Positions 1 to 5,487 are shown, numbered from the stretch's first letter. The stretch: DNA of 6,191 nt from Janthinobacterium lividum (GCA_945864765.1 CAMBDR010000285.1:1-6191); one strand, 5' to 3'. Notes: generated by a model from the sequence alone, not told the origin. A program made the numbers and translations.

Positions 1-1686
1 CGCCTCAATTTCGCTTCGCACCGCGCTTGCCATATCCTGCGAATCACCCTGATCGGCCAAATCAGCCGAATCACCCAAACCACCCAAACCACCCAAACCA
101 CCCAAACCACCCAAACGCCCATCCCGGATTGTTCGGCACTGCTGGTGCCACTTGTGGCGTGTAATGATAGCCAGGTCGATGACGGCAAGGTTATCGGCGA
201 CCCGATGGAAGCGGCCTTGCTGATCCTTGCCAACAAAGGGGCCGTGTCGGTGGCCGACACAGGCAAGCAATTGCCGCGTATCGCCGAAGTGCCATTCGAT
301 TCCGCCCACAAATTCATGGCGACCTTCCATCGTCATGGCCAACAGGTAAAGATTTTTGTCAAGGGTGCGCCAGACGTATTACTGGCGCGCTGCACGCATT
401 GGCATGCCCACGATGGCGCGCGCGAGCTGGGTGCTTTGGAGCGAGCGCAGATTGATGCCGAGTATTTGGCGCTTGCCGATGAAGGGCTACGCGGCTTAAT
501 GGTTGCACAACGCACGATTGCATTGGATGCGTTTGAAGGCGCTGGCGAGCTCATGGGCTGGATCGACGAGCTTTCTTTCCTTGGATTAATTGGCTTGATG
601 GACCCACCACGACCCGAGGCGAAGGACGCGATTGCCCAGTGCAAGCAAGCGGGTATCGCCGTCAAGATGATCACCGGCGACCACAGGGCCACGGGCGCTG
701 CGATTGCGAAGGAACTGGGATTAGTGGGCGAGGCGATCACCGGTGCCGAGCTGGATAAGCTCGATTCTGATCAGCTTGCCGCAATCGTCGATAAAACGGC
801 GGTATTTGCGCGCGTTAGCCCGGCACATAAAGTGAAGATCGTGCGCGCATTACAAGCACGCGGGCACGTGGTCGCCATGACGGGGGATGGCGTCAATGAT
901 GCCCCGGCGCTCAAAGCTGCGGATATTGGCGTGGCCATGGGCATCACGGGCACGGCTGTATCAAAAGAAGCGGCAACCATGGTGTTGGTCGATGATAATT
1001 TCTCGACGATTGTGCACGCGGTACAAAGCGGTCGCATACTTTATGACAATATCCTGAAGTTTGTTCGATTTCAGTTATCGACCACCATGGGCGCGATTCT
1101 GACAATATTTTTTGCGCCCCTGGCGGGGTTTCCGGAGCCGTTTACACCCATTCAAATTCTCTGGGTTGCGATCATCATGGATGGCCCGCCGGCAATTTCG
1201 CTGGCACTCGACGCAGGACGGCCAGGCATCATGCTCGAACCGCCGCGCCCCCGTGCCGCGCCAATTTTGCCCATATCACGATTGGCAAAAATCTTCGCTT
1301 ACGGGATGACGATGATGGTTGGCACCTTAGCCGTGTTGCATTACGGGCTGCAAACAGGCTCAGAGCAGCGTGCGCTAACCCTGGCGTTTACCACATTCGT
1401 GCTGTTCCAGGTGTTTAACGTATTCAACGCGCGCAATGAGCAAGGTTCAGCGTTAAATGCCCGTACACTCGACAATGCCATGTTGTGGTTGTCACTACTT
1501 GCCGTCGTTGTGCTTCAAGTGATTGCTGTCCACTGGCCGCCAGCCCAAGCCGTGTTTGGCATTGGTGGCATGAATTATGCTGACTGGATTATCGCCGTCG
1601 CTGTCGCTGCATCGGTTCTGGTTCTGGAGGAAGGACGCAAACTGTTGGCTGTATTGATTCGACGGCTACGTGGCTCGCGTTTGTAG
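1..1686 (+). CDS. P-type cation-transporting ATPase, 5' partial
   Basis: This is the C-terminal part of a P2-type (Ca2+/cation) ATPase, an inner-membrane pump driven by ATP. Counting from the GTG at 145, I see the N-domain GDPMEAAL (19-26) and KGAP (73-76), then P-domain DPPR (153-156), TGD (177-179) and TGDGVNDAPALK (246-257). About six membrane helices follow (roughly 300-325, 335-355, 380-400, 408-428, 445-465, 480-500). The actuator domain, TM1-4 and the DKTGT phosphorylation site would lie upstream. The GTG at 145 has no ribosome binding site and is not a real start, because the frame is open to base 1. Codons 14-40 of the window are a 9-bp tandem repeat inserted before the VACNDS segment. 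TM6 reads WVAIIMDGPPA and TM5 reads LSTTMGA, so several residues that bind Ca2+ in SERCA are replaced and the substrate is uncertain. The stop codon lies inside a dispersed repeat. The family assignment is secure; the continuity of the first 40 codons with the rest is likely but unproven. Confidence 0.93.
   Translation, partial: RLNFASHRACHILRITLIGQISRITQTTQTTQTTQTTQTPIPDCSALLVPLVACNDSQVDDGKVIGDPMEAALLILANKGAVSVADTGKQLPRIAEVPFDSAHKFMATFHRHGQQVKIFVKGAPDVLLARCTHWHAHDGARELGALERAQIDAEYLALADEGLRGLMVAQRTIALDAFEGAGELMGWIDELSFLGLIGLMDPPRPEAKDAIAQCKQAGIAVKMITGDHRATGAAIAKELGLVGEAITGAELDKLDSDQLAAIVDKTAVFARVSPAHKVKIVRALQARGHVVAMTGDGVNDAPALKAADIGVAMGITGTAVSKEAATMVLVDDNFSTIVHAVQSGRILYDNILKFVRFQLSTTMGAILTIFFAPLAGFPEPFTPIQILWVAIIMDGPPAISLALDAGRPGIMLEPPRPRAAPILPISRLAKIFAYGMTMMVGTLAVLHYGLQTGSEQRALTLAFTTFVLFQVFNVFNARNEQGSALNARTLDNAMLWLSLLAVVVLQVIAVHWPPAQAVFGIGGMNYADWIIAVAVAASVLVLEEGRKLLAVLIRRLRGSRL
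40..120 (+). repeat. 9-bp in-frame tandem repeat in the ATPase gene
   Basis: There are nine consecutive 9-bp units in one register. The four central units (76-111) are perfect copies of CAAACCACC. The left units are diverged (CGAATCACC, CTGATCGGC, CAAATCAGC, CGAATCACC) and the last is CAAACGCCC. In the ATPase frame they encode RIT, LIG, QIS, RIT, four QTT and QTP. Unit length is a multiple of three, so copy-number changes keep the frame. The gradient from degenerate to perfect copies suggests recent slippage expansion at the right side. Confidence 0.9.
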
Positions 1687-1714
1687 GGCAGCAGATAAAC
1701 GCCATTCGTTAGAC
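1677..1714 (+). repeat. Dispersed 38-bp repeat, copy 1, overlapping the ATPase stop
   Basis: This segment matches 2573-2610 at 30 of 38 positions without gaps, and four of the differences are transitions in the last 12 bases. Both copies carry the inverted arms GCGTTT and AAACGC, separated by 14 nt. This copy ends in GTTAGAC, which fits the integron core consensus GTTRRRY. The other copy ends in GTCAGGC. The last codons and the TAG stop of the ATPase lie inside the repeat, so its C-terminus may have been set by the joining event. It could be the 3' end of an attC-like site, but I do not see a convincing full left arm. Confidence 0.6.
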
Positions 1715-1744
1715 TCTTGTAGTAGTAATCACTCAATAAAGGAT

Positions 1745-1933
1745 ATGGAAATGAAACACTACCCCATCGCAACGGGCAAGGCGGGTTTCGATGTGTCCGC
1801 TGGCTTTGCTTCAAATGGCTACGGCGCACATTCGCCCGGCGGCTATTCGCTGACCGCAGCGCTGATTGCAGAAGTCGTCATGACCATGACCCGGCCCGGT
1901 TATCCTGAATGTCAGGGCAAGGAAAAATTATGA
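1745..1933 (+). pseudogene. aqpZ: Aquaporin Z internal fragment kept as a short ORF
   Basis: From the ATG at 1751 this 60-codon ORF contains IATGKAGFDVSAGFASNGYG followed by AHSPGGYSLTAALIAEVVMT. It matches AqpZ water channels from the loop after the third membrane helix into the fourth, up to about base 1888. The rest of the channel is absent, including both NPA motifs, so it cannot form a pore. The last 14 or so codons are unrelated. AAAGGA at 1738-1743 sits 7 nt before the ATG at 1751; the ATG at 1745 is also in frame. The stop TGA overlaps the next gene's start as ATGA, so if translated it could act as a leader that couples translation to the SLATT-like gene. The homology is recognised by eye from the family and is strong; any function of the remnant is inference. 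Confidence 0.85.
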
Positions 1934-2352
1934 CTGACGAAGAGCGCACGTTTCTGGAGCAACAGCTTATTGCCAAGTTCAGATGGTTCAATAATGGCTC
2001 TCGATTCTGGAGCACCATTCACCATTGGTCATTAGGTGTTTCAGCAATCGCTTCTGCCCTCGCGGTCATCGTCATAAAACTCAACTGTCTGAAAATTGCG
2101 TTGCCAACTGTCTATGCGAACCGCGAAGATGCAGCTGCAATCTTGGCCGCGCTAGCAACAATTATCACCGTCGTTTCTGCAGCAGGTAGCTTCGGTCGTA
2201 AGTGGCAAACAAACCGCATCAGTCGGGGCCGAATCGAACGATTGCAGATCGCACTCTCAGATCCGGCAGCAAGTGCTGCGGCCATCCGTGACGAACTTCA
2301 GGACATCATGAAGAAACATGATGAAGGCATTGTTGGCACCCCAATAAAATAA
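1930..2352 (+). CDS. SLATT/DUF4231-like two-TM membrane protein
   Basis: The protein has 140 residues. I choose the ATG at 1930 because AAGGA (1919-1923) is spaced 6 nt from it; an in-frame ATG at 1909 lacks such a site. The layout is a short polar N-terminus, TM1 at about 31-50, a linker with few charges, TM2 at about 67-88, then a basic segment (GRKWQTNRISRGRIERL, 89-105) and an amphipathic C-terminal helix (113-132). Two helices followed by a cytoplasmic R/E-rich helix is the arrangement of SLATT and DUF4231 proteins. Those are predicted membrane effectors often paired with nucleotide-sensing or nucleotide-making partners in bacterial conflict systems. No SMODS, SLOG or cyclase partner is nearby, so it is a solo member if the assignment is right. 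It overlaps the aqpZ fragment ORF by ATGA. The coding call is firm; the family call is moderate. Confidence 0.75.
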   Translation: MTDEERTFLEQQLIAKFRWFNNGSRFWSTIHHWSLGVSAIASALAVIVIKLNCLKIALPTVYANREDAAAILAALATIITVVSAAGSFGRKWQTNRISRGRIERLQIALSDPAASAAAIRDELQDIMKKHDEGIVGTPIK

Positions 2353-2440
2353 CATAACAAAACGCACTCACCCTGCACCAAACCACCTGTTAAAAAACGC
2401 CACAAATCGCGTCTGGTGTCACCTGGCACCGCCTTTTCAC

Positions 2441-2545
2441 CAATTGTGTTGCGAAATGCTGATATTTGCAGGCTCAATTTTCCGTCGGCTGTTATACAAT
2501 CCCTGTGTACCGTCGCTTGCCGGCGGTTAAGTTCAATCCGGTTTA
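2441..2545 (+). repeat. Modular dispersed repeat, copy A (left module plus core)
   Basis: The left module (2441-2490) and core (2491-2545) are closely similar to 5561-5665, and the core also matches 3866-3921. The left module begins CAATTGTGTTGC and contains a small imperfect hairpin (GCGAAAT / ATATTTGC). The core begins GTTATACAAT, has a GC-rich inverted stretch around CCGTCGC and CGGCGG, and ends CCGGTTTA. This copy is followed at 2573-2610 by the second copy of the 38-bp module. ATAACA (2354-2359) and CCTGCA (2372-2377), just after the SLATT-like gene, are complementary to TGTTAT (2490-2495) and TGCAGG (2467-2472), so the whole spacer could fold on itself. Short frames read through it are products of the repeat and not genes. 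Confidence 0.85.
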
Positions 2546-2572
2546 TTTGCTGCGCTGCGCGCTTTTGCGTTT

Positions 2573-2610
2573 GCGTTTGTGATGCGGCAGATAAACGCTA
2601 TTTGTCAGGC
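2573..2610 (+). repeat. Dispersed 38-bp repeat, copy 2
   Basis: This is the second copy of the module at 1677-1714, with 30 of 38 positions identical, no gaps, and the same 14-nt spacing between GCGTTT and AAACGC. It ends in GTCAGGC, one base away from GTTAGGC, the usual attC core. It lies 53 nt upstream of the VOC start codon, a plausible position for the left edge of a cassette carrying that gene. Confidence 0.6.
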
Positions 2611-2663
2611 GTCGCAAATACAGGCCTCGGCCCATTTGTTTCTTCAACGTGAAAGGAAACACC

Positions 2664-3035
2664 ATGAAACTCGGCATCTTCTCTACCAGTCTTGCAGTCA
2701 AAGACATTGCAGCGTCTCGTAGCTTTTACGAGAAATTTGGATTCAGCGTCTTTGGCGGCGATCAGTCACAAAACTGGTTGATTATGAAGAACGAAGACAC
2801 CTTGATTGGCCTCTTCCAAGGCATGTTCGAAAAGAACATCCTAACTTTCAATCCCGGATGGGACAGTAATGCCAGTAATATCCCAGAGTTCACAGATGTT
2901 AGAGAAATTCAACGCTTGCTAAAACTGCAAGGCATTCAGTTTACAAGCGAAGCAGATGCAAACACTTCAGGGCCGGCAAGCTTCACCGCCATTGATCCTG
3001 ACGGGAATCAGATACTGGTAGATCAGCATCGCTAA
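2664..3035 (+). CDS. VOC superfamily (glyoxalase-fold) protein
   Basis: The protein has 123 residues, the normal size for a single-domain VOC protein. The ATG at 2664 is preceded by AAAGGA (2652-2657) with 6 nt spacing. The N-terminus TSLAVKDIAASRSFYEKFGF (8-27) is the classic first beta-alpha-beta unit. NWLIMKN (37-43), LIGLFQGMFE (47-56) and the final IDPDGNQILVDQ (110-121) give the second half and the signature DPDGN turn. Relatives include lactoylglutathione lyases, fosfomycin and bleomycin resistance proteins and many uncharacterised enzymes. The first-strand position that often carries a metal-binding histidine is a serine here, so a metal-dependent reaction cannot be assumed. Proteins of this type are frequent integron cassette cargo, and an attC-like site starts 27 nt after the stop. 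No substrate can be assigned. Confidence 0.9.
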   Translation: MKLGIFSTSLAVKDIAASRSFYEKFGFSVFGGDQSQNWLIMKNEDTLIGLFQGMFEKNILTFNPGWDSNASNIPEFTDVREIQRLLKLQGIQFTSEADANTSGPASFTAIDPDGNQILVDQHR

Positions 3036-3061
3036 ATCGCAATCGGGCATGAAAATCACGA

Positions 3062-3172
3062 CGCTAACCCATCGCGCAAACGGCCCCGCAACGGCATGCC
3101 GCCTTCGGGCCTCATTGCATTCTGGCCCTTCGGCGTCCTGCCGTTGCTGGCCGGTTAGCTCAAACATTAGGG
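3062..3172 (+). other. attC-like integron recombination site
   Basis: This is a long imperfect palindrome just after the VOC gene. The left core CGCTAAC (3062-3068) faces the right core ATTAGGG (3166-3172), with CTAA pairing to TTAG. Next come AA/TT and CGGCC/GGCCG with an unpaired G at 3154, then GCAACGGC (3088-3095) paired with GCCGTTGC (3140-3147). Further in, GCC pairs with GGC and GGGCC (3107-3111) pairs with GGCCC (3124-3128). Order, spacing, length (111 bp), the right-hand GGTTAGCTCAAACATTAG stretch and the position after a stop codon all fit an attC of the environmental or chromosomal type. The right core has ATT where the cleaved triplet is normally GTT, so the site may be weak or dead. 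A simple terminator is less likely because no T-run follows. Confidence 0.75.
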
Positions 3173-3233
3173 TGGTGCAACTTATTCAGATGGCACCAGA
3201 CTGATTACCATTCATAATCCGATTTTTTAACCC

Positions 3234-3240
3234 AGGAGGA
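3234..3240 (+). promoter_or_regulatory. Strong ribosome binding site for the HupE gene
   Basis: AGGAGGA lies 3 nt before the ATG at 3244. It is the closest match to the consensus Shine-Dalgarno sequence in the window and fixes the HupE start. A TTTTTT run precedes it at about 3223-3228. Confidence 0.8.
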
Positions 3241-3243
3241 AAT

Positions 3244-3804
3244 ATGCGTAAATTTATTGCACCACTGTTCTTGTTCGCCTCGCTGCCTGTGTTTGCCCAC
3301 TCCGGCCACGCCGGGCAAACCGCCAGCTTCATGGCGGGCTTCATTCATCCGCTGACGGGGCTTGACCATATGCTGGCGATGTTCGCCGTTGGGCTGTGGA
3401 GTGCCACGACGACAAGACGCATCTGGCTGGCTCCGGTTATTTTTGCAACGACACTGTTGATCGGCGCTTTGCTTGCGCAGGGTGGACTCACCTTGCCTGC
3501 GGTCGAGCCAATAGTTGCCGCTTCTGTACTCCTGACAGGTCTGTTGGTGATGACACGCAGCCATTTCTCTGCGCCAGCCACAGCGGCCCTGGTAGCGGGC
3601 TTTGCACTGTTTCACGGTACAGCCCATGGTCAGGAACTAAGTGCCCCAATTGCGTTAGCTGGCATGGTGCTGGCGACTGCGCTACTGCATTGTCTGGGCA
3701 TCGCAGTTGGTTTGCTACTCAAATCACGCAGCCTGTGGTGGCAGCGTGTCGCCGGAGCAGGTATTGCTCTGGCGGGTGCAGGTTTAGCGGGCGGGCTGAT
3801 GTGA
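3244..3804 (+). CDS. HupE/UreJ family membrane protein
   Basis: The protein has 186 residues, normal for the family. A signal peptide (1-18, ending PVFA) is followed by a His-rich mature start, HSGHAG. The family motif HPLTGLDHM lies at 35-43, with H35, D41 and H42 as the conserved putative metal ligands. A second conserved patch, FHGTAHGQE (123-131), and LLHCLGIAVG (148-157) follow. About six hydrophobic helices fill the rest. HupE and UreJ are inner-membrane nickel (or cobalt) permeases or accessory proteins, usually found with hydrogenase or urease operons. No such genes are nearby, so it is orphaned here, between an attC-like site and a bulged hairpin, and may be cassette cargo. Nickel transport is known for the family and inferred here. 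Confidence 0.92.
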   Translation: MRKFIAPLFLFASLPVFAHSGHAGQTASFMAGFIHPLTGLDHMLAMFAVGLWSATTTRRIWLAPVIFATTLLIGALLAQGGLTLPAVEPIVAASVLLTGLLVMTRSHFSAPATAALVAGFALFHGTAHGQELSAPIALAGMVLATALLHCLGIAVGLLLKSRSLWWQRVAGAGIALAGAGLAGGLM

Positions 3805-3813
3805 TAGCCCTCG

Positions 3814-3862
3814 GCGTTCCAGGGGCGCTTCGCGATAAATCTCCGCGAAGCCCCCTGAACGC
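3814..3862 (+). other. 19-bp hairpin with two bulged bases after the HupE gene
   Basis: The arms are GCGTTC (3814-3819), AGGGG (3821-3825) and GCTTCGCG (3827-3834), pairing with CGCGAAGC (3844-3851), CCCCT (3852-3856) and GAACGC (3857-3862). All 19 pairs are perfect except for two single unpaired bases, C3820 and C3826, both on the left arm; the loop is 9 nt. No T-run follows, which argues against a classic terminator. One-sided unpaired bases are the hallmark of attC stems, and GTTATAC, the start of repeat copy B, follows 3 nt later. A good left core (RYYYAAC) is missing, so I call it attC-like only tentatively. Confidence 0.6.
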
Positions 3863-3865
3863 TAT

Positions 3866-3921
3866 GTTATACAATCTCCTGTGTGCCGCCGCGTGCTGGC
3901 GGTTAAGTTCAACCCGGTTTA
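3866..3921 (+). repeat. Modular dispersed repeat, copy B (core only)
   Basis: This is the 56-bp core running from GTTATACAAT to CCCGGTTTA. It matches 2491-2545 and 5610-5665, but the left module found in copies A and C is absent. It is replaced by the HupE hairpin, so the similarity begins exactly at GTTATAC. The chlorite dismutase-like gene starts 12 nt after the core. Confidence 0.85.
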
Positions 3922-3933
3922 GACCTCAACCCA

Positions 3934-3969
3934 ATGTCACCCACCATGTCACCCACTCTGTCACCCATT
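3934..3969 (+). repeat. 12-bp tandem repeat at the start of the Cld-like gene
   Basis: Three units (ATGTCACCCACC, ATGTCACCCACT, CTGTCACCCATT) encode MSPT, MSPT and LSPI. The repeat duplicates the start codon in frame, and the third unit has CTG, itself a rare start codon. Related Cld proteins begin close to the FSFIGDNTG segment, so this N-terminal extension looks like a slippage product. Confidence 0.85.
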
Positions 3970-4539
3970 ACCCCATCCATCGTCCGGCTGTTCAGCTTTA
4001 TCGGCGATAACACCGGCCCCTGGCTCGTCGATAGCATGCATTGTGTTGCCGGAGAACCGCTTACCACCGCGTCGCGGCTTTCCGTCATGACAGGCCCGGT
4101 TGCGCAACTGCCTGAGGGGGCATCCTGGCTACTTCGCGGAATTACCAGCAACGAACGCTACGTTGTTCGCCAAGAGAAGACTGCACTGGTCAGCAAGCAA
4201 GAAGGCCTGGGTCGCGCAGCGGCAACACGGGCGGCACTCATACCAATCCGAAAAAATGCCGCCTGGTGGGCGCTGACCCAGGATGAACGCCGCGAAATCA
4301 TCGAGGCACAATCGCACCACATCGCCATTGGCATGAAGTACCTTCCTGCGGTTGCCAGGCGTTTGCATCACTGCCGCGATCTCGGCACTGATGAACCTTT
4401 CGACTTTCTCACCTGGTTTGAATACGCGCCTGGCGACGCGGCGGCGTTCGACGAGCTGGTGCAAGCGCTGCGTGCGTCACCAGAATGGGGGTATGTTGAG
4501 CGTGAAGTCGATATTCGTCTCATCCGCGCAGCGGCCTGA
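3934..4539 (+). CDS. cld: Chlorite dismutase-family haem protein, short type
   Basis: The protein has up to 201 residues, the size of the short (lineage II) chlorite dismutases, which form dimers and convert chlorite to chloride and O2 at haem b. Recognisable blocks are TGPWLVDSM (27-35), WLLRGITSNERY (65-76), ALIPIRKNAAWWALTQDERR (101-120), QSHHIAIGMKYLPAVARRLH (126-145) and FDFLTWFEYAP (156-166). H129 is the likely proximal haem ligand. R142, 13 residues later, is in place of the catalytic distal arginine that marks chlorite-degrading enzymes; HemQ-type coproheme decarboxylases lack it. There is no signal peptide, so it is probably cytoplasmic. The start is uncertain: MSPTMSPTLSP comes from a 12-bp repeat that duplicates the ATG (3934 and 3946), and no clear ribosome binding site precedes it. 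No (per)chlorate reductase or nitrite oxidation genes are nearby, so the physiological role is open. Confidence 0.9.
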   Translation: MSPTMSPTLSPITPSIVRLFSFIGDNTGPWLVDSMHCVAGEPLTTASRLSVMTGPVAQLPEGASWLLRGITSNERYVVRQEKTALVSKQEGLGRAAATRAALIPIRKNAAWWALTQDERREIIEAQSHHIAIGMKYLPAVARRLHHCRDLGTDEPFDFLTWFEYAPGDAAAFDELVQALRASPEWGYVEREVDIRLIRAAA

Positions 4540-4724
4540 TCCTGGAGTCAACCAGTCATAACAAATATGGAAAGTACCAGCCGGCTGTGCCCTCAGCTTT
4601 GGAAATAGCCATGTATCCGGCGCAGCCGCTTGACTCGTCGCGCAACACCGCCGGCTTACGCCGCTGCAAAGGGTGATGTTTTCAAGTGCTAAAGATTGTG
4701 TTATTAACATGTTTGTGAGGTAAA
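4540..4724 (+). other. Spacer between the Cld-like gene and the membrane protein gene
   Basis: This is a 185-bp non-coding spacer. It contains the 10-bp palindrome CAGCCGGCTG (4578-4587) and inverted arms CCGGCG (4617-4622) and CGCCGG (4649-4654) around a 26-nt loop. GC content drops sharply after about 4675, where the AT-rich unit starts. CATAACA (4557-4563) and TGTTATT (4698-4704) are nearly complementary and could be ends of a decayed site, but the interior does not pair well. TGAGG at 4716-4720 is the likely ribosome binding site of the next gene. Confidence 0.35.
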
Positions 4725-5405
4725 ATGACATGTATTCCTGCCAGTAATTTTGTAATTATGGCTGTCGGAATGCCACTATTGCTATTAAGTTTGGTTTTAG
4801 GTGGCTATTCAGCGTTTGTTTTTTTCATGCCAGAAAAATCAATGGGGCAAGAAACATATCAAGAATTTAAATCAAATGAATCATATAGAGAAAAACCACC
4901 CGGATATTCAACTAGCGAATTCCCAAGTGTGGAAGCGGTTAGAAAAATCAGGCAAGTAAGATTCAAATCCGCCATAGCGCTGGAAAAAGCAAAGTCATAC
5001 AAGTTCTTTGTTGCATCAACTGTTGTATTGTTATTGGCATCTCTTGCAATTAAATACAAAAATAAAATAGCGATCATATATATATTAAGGGTATGGCCAT
5101 GGTATCAAACAGCCATTACCTGGTTGGTTGTAGGTATGATAATTATGGTTTTGCCATCTTTAATTTTGTTCTGGCCTGTTTTGTGGGATGCAAAATATAA
5201 CTATTTTATAACTTTTAATGATATTTTTATGTATTGGGTATGGCATTTTATTACACCATTTGGCTGGCTTAACCTTCGTATGTTAGTGCTGGCAATTCGT
5301 AGGAAAGATCAAAGGTACCTACGTTATTCATATCTTATCTGTTTCTTTCTTGGTTTGTTAATGCCGATGGTTTTTGGTATATATTGGGCTGCTATGAGTG
5401 TGTAA
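4725..5405 (+). CDS. AT-rich multi-pass membrane protein, unknown function
   Basis: The protein has 226 residues and I do not recognise it. The start ATG at 4725 follows TGAGG (4716-4720) by 4 nt. TM1 is at about 10-34, followed by a polar, charged loop (35-92) that includes EKPPGYSTSEFPSVEAVRKI. TM2 is at about 93-109, TM3 at about 128-152, a Trp/Phe/Tyr-rich hydrophobic stretch lies at 158-191, and the last helix is at about 202-223. Short basic segments (108-114, 192-200) flank the helices. There are no catalytic or transport motifs I can name. The gene is visibly AT-rich (runs such as AAATACAAAAATAAAATAG), unlike its neighbours, which suggests recent acquisition from another genome. The coding call rests on length, the ribosome binding site and coherent membrane topology. 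Confidence 0.8.
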   Translation: MTCIPASNFVIMAVGMPLLLLSLVLGGYSAFVFFMPEKSMGQETYQEFKSNESYREKPPGYSTSEFPSVEAVRKIRQVRFKSAIALEKAKSYKFFVASTVVLLLASLAIKYKNKIAIIYILRVWPWYQTAITWLVVGMIIMVLPSLILFWPVLWDAKYNYFITFNDIFMYWVWHFITPFGWLNLRMLVLAIRRKDQRYLRYSYLICFFLGLLMPMVFGIYWAAMSV

Positions 5406-5443
5406 CGCAGTGGGTAAATACGTGCATACCGAATGGGGCGCTG

Positions 5444-5487
5444 GGAACTGGGGCCAAGGAACTGAGGAACTGAGGAACTGGGGCCAG
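5444..5487 (+). repeat. GGAACTG-based short tandem repeat
   Basis: Four GGAACTG units occur in succession: GGAACTGGGGCCAA, GGAACTGA, GGAACTGA and GGAACTGGGGCCAG. The outer units share the GGGCCA tail. It lies in the 275-bp non-coding spacer after the AT-rich gene and begins 38 nt after that gene's stop. Simple slippage of an 8-bp unit explains the centre; the function is unknown. Confidence 0.8.

Noticed and set aside
40..120. CRISPR-like array
   Set aside because: The 9-bp units are directly adjacent without spacers and lie in frame within a coding region; this is a simple tandem repeat.
2467..2500. Repeat-borne promoter (TTGCAG with TGTTAT or TACAAT)
   Set aside because: Spacing is 17-18 nt for TTGCAG/TGTTAT, but both hexamers match poorly, and the better TACAAT has no -35 partner. 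Copy B lacks the upstream hexamer.
2416..2652. 78-codon ORF as a gene
   Set aside because: It runs through repeat copy A and the 38-bp module. Similar Cys/Ala/Arg-rich peptides appear wherever the repeat is translated in that frame, and there is no good ribosome binding site.
3814..3862. Rho-independent terminator
   Set aside because: The stem is strong, but TATGTTATAC follows instead of a T-run, so I list it as an attC-like hairpin with the terminator as an alternative.
3396..4010. 204-codon + strand ORF overlapping HupE and the Cld-like start
   Set aside because: It is a shadow frame of HupE with Cys/Trp/His-rich unlikely composition, and its end is translated repeat copy B.
3244..4539. 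HupE and the Cld-like gene as parts of one metal or haem operon
   Set aside because: They are separated by a hairpin and a dispersed repeat, and no hydrogenase, urease or haem genes accompany them.
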